NCBI RefSeq assembly: GCF_009729545.1
Contig: NZ_WFIY01000004.1
Span: 284,001 to 348,000 of the forward strand
DNA length: 64,000 nt
Origin: Acidianus infernus
GTDB lineage: Archaea > Thermoproteota > Thermoprotei_A > Sulfolobales > Sulfolobaceae
Reading direction: 5' to 3'
The notes beneath the pieces were generated by a model. That model worked only from the letters and a program-made list of their open reading frames with translations, ran no database searches and was not told the origin of the DNA. Below, one piece after another: positions 63,640 through 64,000 of the stretch (within the stretch, counting starts at the first letter, position 1; each line of letters opens with the position of its first letter). Position numbers and translations under genes: made by a program.

Positions 63640-64000
63640 GACCGTTAATAGTAGCCTCTTTACCTATTTATAAAGAAGATGACTTACTTAAGGCTAGGAA
63701 TATTAAAGAAGCAGACATGATTGAGTTAAGACTTGATTACTCCCAAAAGTTAATTAGTCTTGAAAAAATAAAGGAAATCTTAGGCGATTTGAAAGAAAAG
63801 CTAATTTTAACAATTAGAGACGTCAATGAGGGAGGAGTATATAAAATTGCAGACAGTGAGAAAGCTAAGTACTTACAAGAAGCCGACTTAGAAGGCTTCA
63901 TTTATGATGTAGAGGCTTCATTTTTAGAGAGATTTGACGTACCATTTAAAGGTAAAATTGTTTCCGCTCATTACTTTAATGAATTACCAAAATATGAAGA
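63636..64000 (+). CDS. aroD: 3-dehydroquinate dehydratase, type I (partial, 3' end outside window)
   Basis: ATG 63636 overlaps the aroA stop. The visible 121 codons read MRPLIVASLPIYKEDD, ADMIELRLDYSQK, LILTIRDVNEGG, LEGFIYDVEASF and a start of VSAHYFNELP, the N-terminal half of a class I AroD barrel (MIELRLD binds substrate; the SxHxF segment follows the usual pattern). The Schiff-base Lys lies beyond the window edge. Last visible gene of the aro operon. Confidence 0.93.
   Translation, partial: MRPLIVASLPIYKEDDLLKARNIKEADMIELRLDYSQKLISLEKIKEILGDLKEKLILTIRDVNEGGVYKIADSEKAKYLQEADLEGFIYDVEASFLERFDVPFKGKIVSAHYFNELPKYE

Overview
The window is archaeal and fits an AT-rich thermoacidophile of the order Sulfolobales (Crenarchaeota). 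Supporting signs are eL/eS ribosomal proteins, aIF2 alpha, aIF6, prefoldin, GINS/PriS/PCNA, Rpo11, TFS, Csl4, AglB, intron-containing tRNAs, a GHMP-type shikimate kinase, TATA boxes about 25 nt before start codons (leaderless mRNAs) and GGTG-type ribosome sites inside operons. The genus cannot be fixed from the sequence; an Acidianus or Sulfolobus relative is plausible. Coding density is high and most genes sit in overlapping, translationally coupled operons.

Layout. 1-3744 (minus): translation and secretion operon eS19, PDCD5-like protein, eL39, eL31, aIF6, eL20/LX, prefoldin alpha, ftsY (runs off the left edge). 3.8-13.2 kb: NAD salvage, an AbrB-PhoU regulator, a DUF711 protein, a DsrE/TusA-like pair beside a cysteine-synthase homologue, an atypical kinase, moaA, a Xaa-Pro peptidase, GTP cyclohydrolase I and an HTH/solute-binding fusion regulator. 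13.2-17.1 kb (minus): glnA and a three-gene operon of AMP-ligase, thioredoxin and ABC ATPase. 17.1-27.7 kb: beta-RFAP synthase, RNA m5C methyltransferase, gamma-carbonic anhydrase-like protein, radical SAM protein, XerA, MBL protein, OCD-family protein, cobalamin adenosyltransferase, TatD, SDR and a tungstate/molybdate-type binding protein with its permease. 28-31.4 kb: tRNA-Ile (intron), tRNA-Gly, FAH-family protein, AglB. 31.4-39.5 kb: Nop10, aIF2 alpha, eS27, eL42, Gins15, PriS, PCNA, GPN GTPase (minus), then Prs, Trm-type methyltransferase and RNase Z (plus), then UPF0201 and UPF0200 (minus). 39.5-42.4 kb: ThpR, CCA enzyme, kinase-like protein, a zinc-ribbon gene and tRNA-Pro (intron). 42.7-46.8 kb: a split glutamate synthase. 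46.8-48.9 kb: the only clearly accessory stretch, with a GC-rich structured element, an unrecognised 469-aa gene and tRNA-Arg. 48.9-54.9 kb (minus): operon from an E1-like enzyme through a flippase-like protein, a RecJ/Cdc45-like protein, Pcc1, uL16/L10e, Dph2, Csl4, Rpo11 and a small unknown protein to TFS. 55.0-64.0 kb (plus): ten-gene shikimate operon, split transketolase to aroD (cut by the right edge).

How the parts connect. glnA and the split glutamate synthase give ammonia assimilation. The aro operon carries erythrose-4-phosphate/PEP chemistry to chorismate and prephenate. The replication genes are interleaved with translation genes, as is usual in Sulfolobales.

Most unusual points: (1) three genes (ftsY, the UPF0200 gene and a zinc-ribbon gene) have no in-frame AUG/GUG/UUG where the protein should begin; in two of them an AUU or AUC codon sits 7 nt after a GGTG site. 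(2) The glutamate synthase is split, and its first protein appears to carry the FMN and central domains in swapped order. (3) A GC-rich island at 46.88-47.05 kb can form three successive perfect or near-perfect hairpins and lies beside an orphan gene whose codon style changes abruptly. No CRISPR array, intact insertion sequence, rRNA gene or replication origin was seen.
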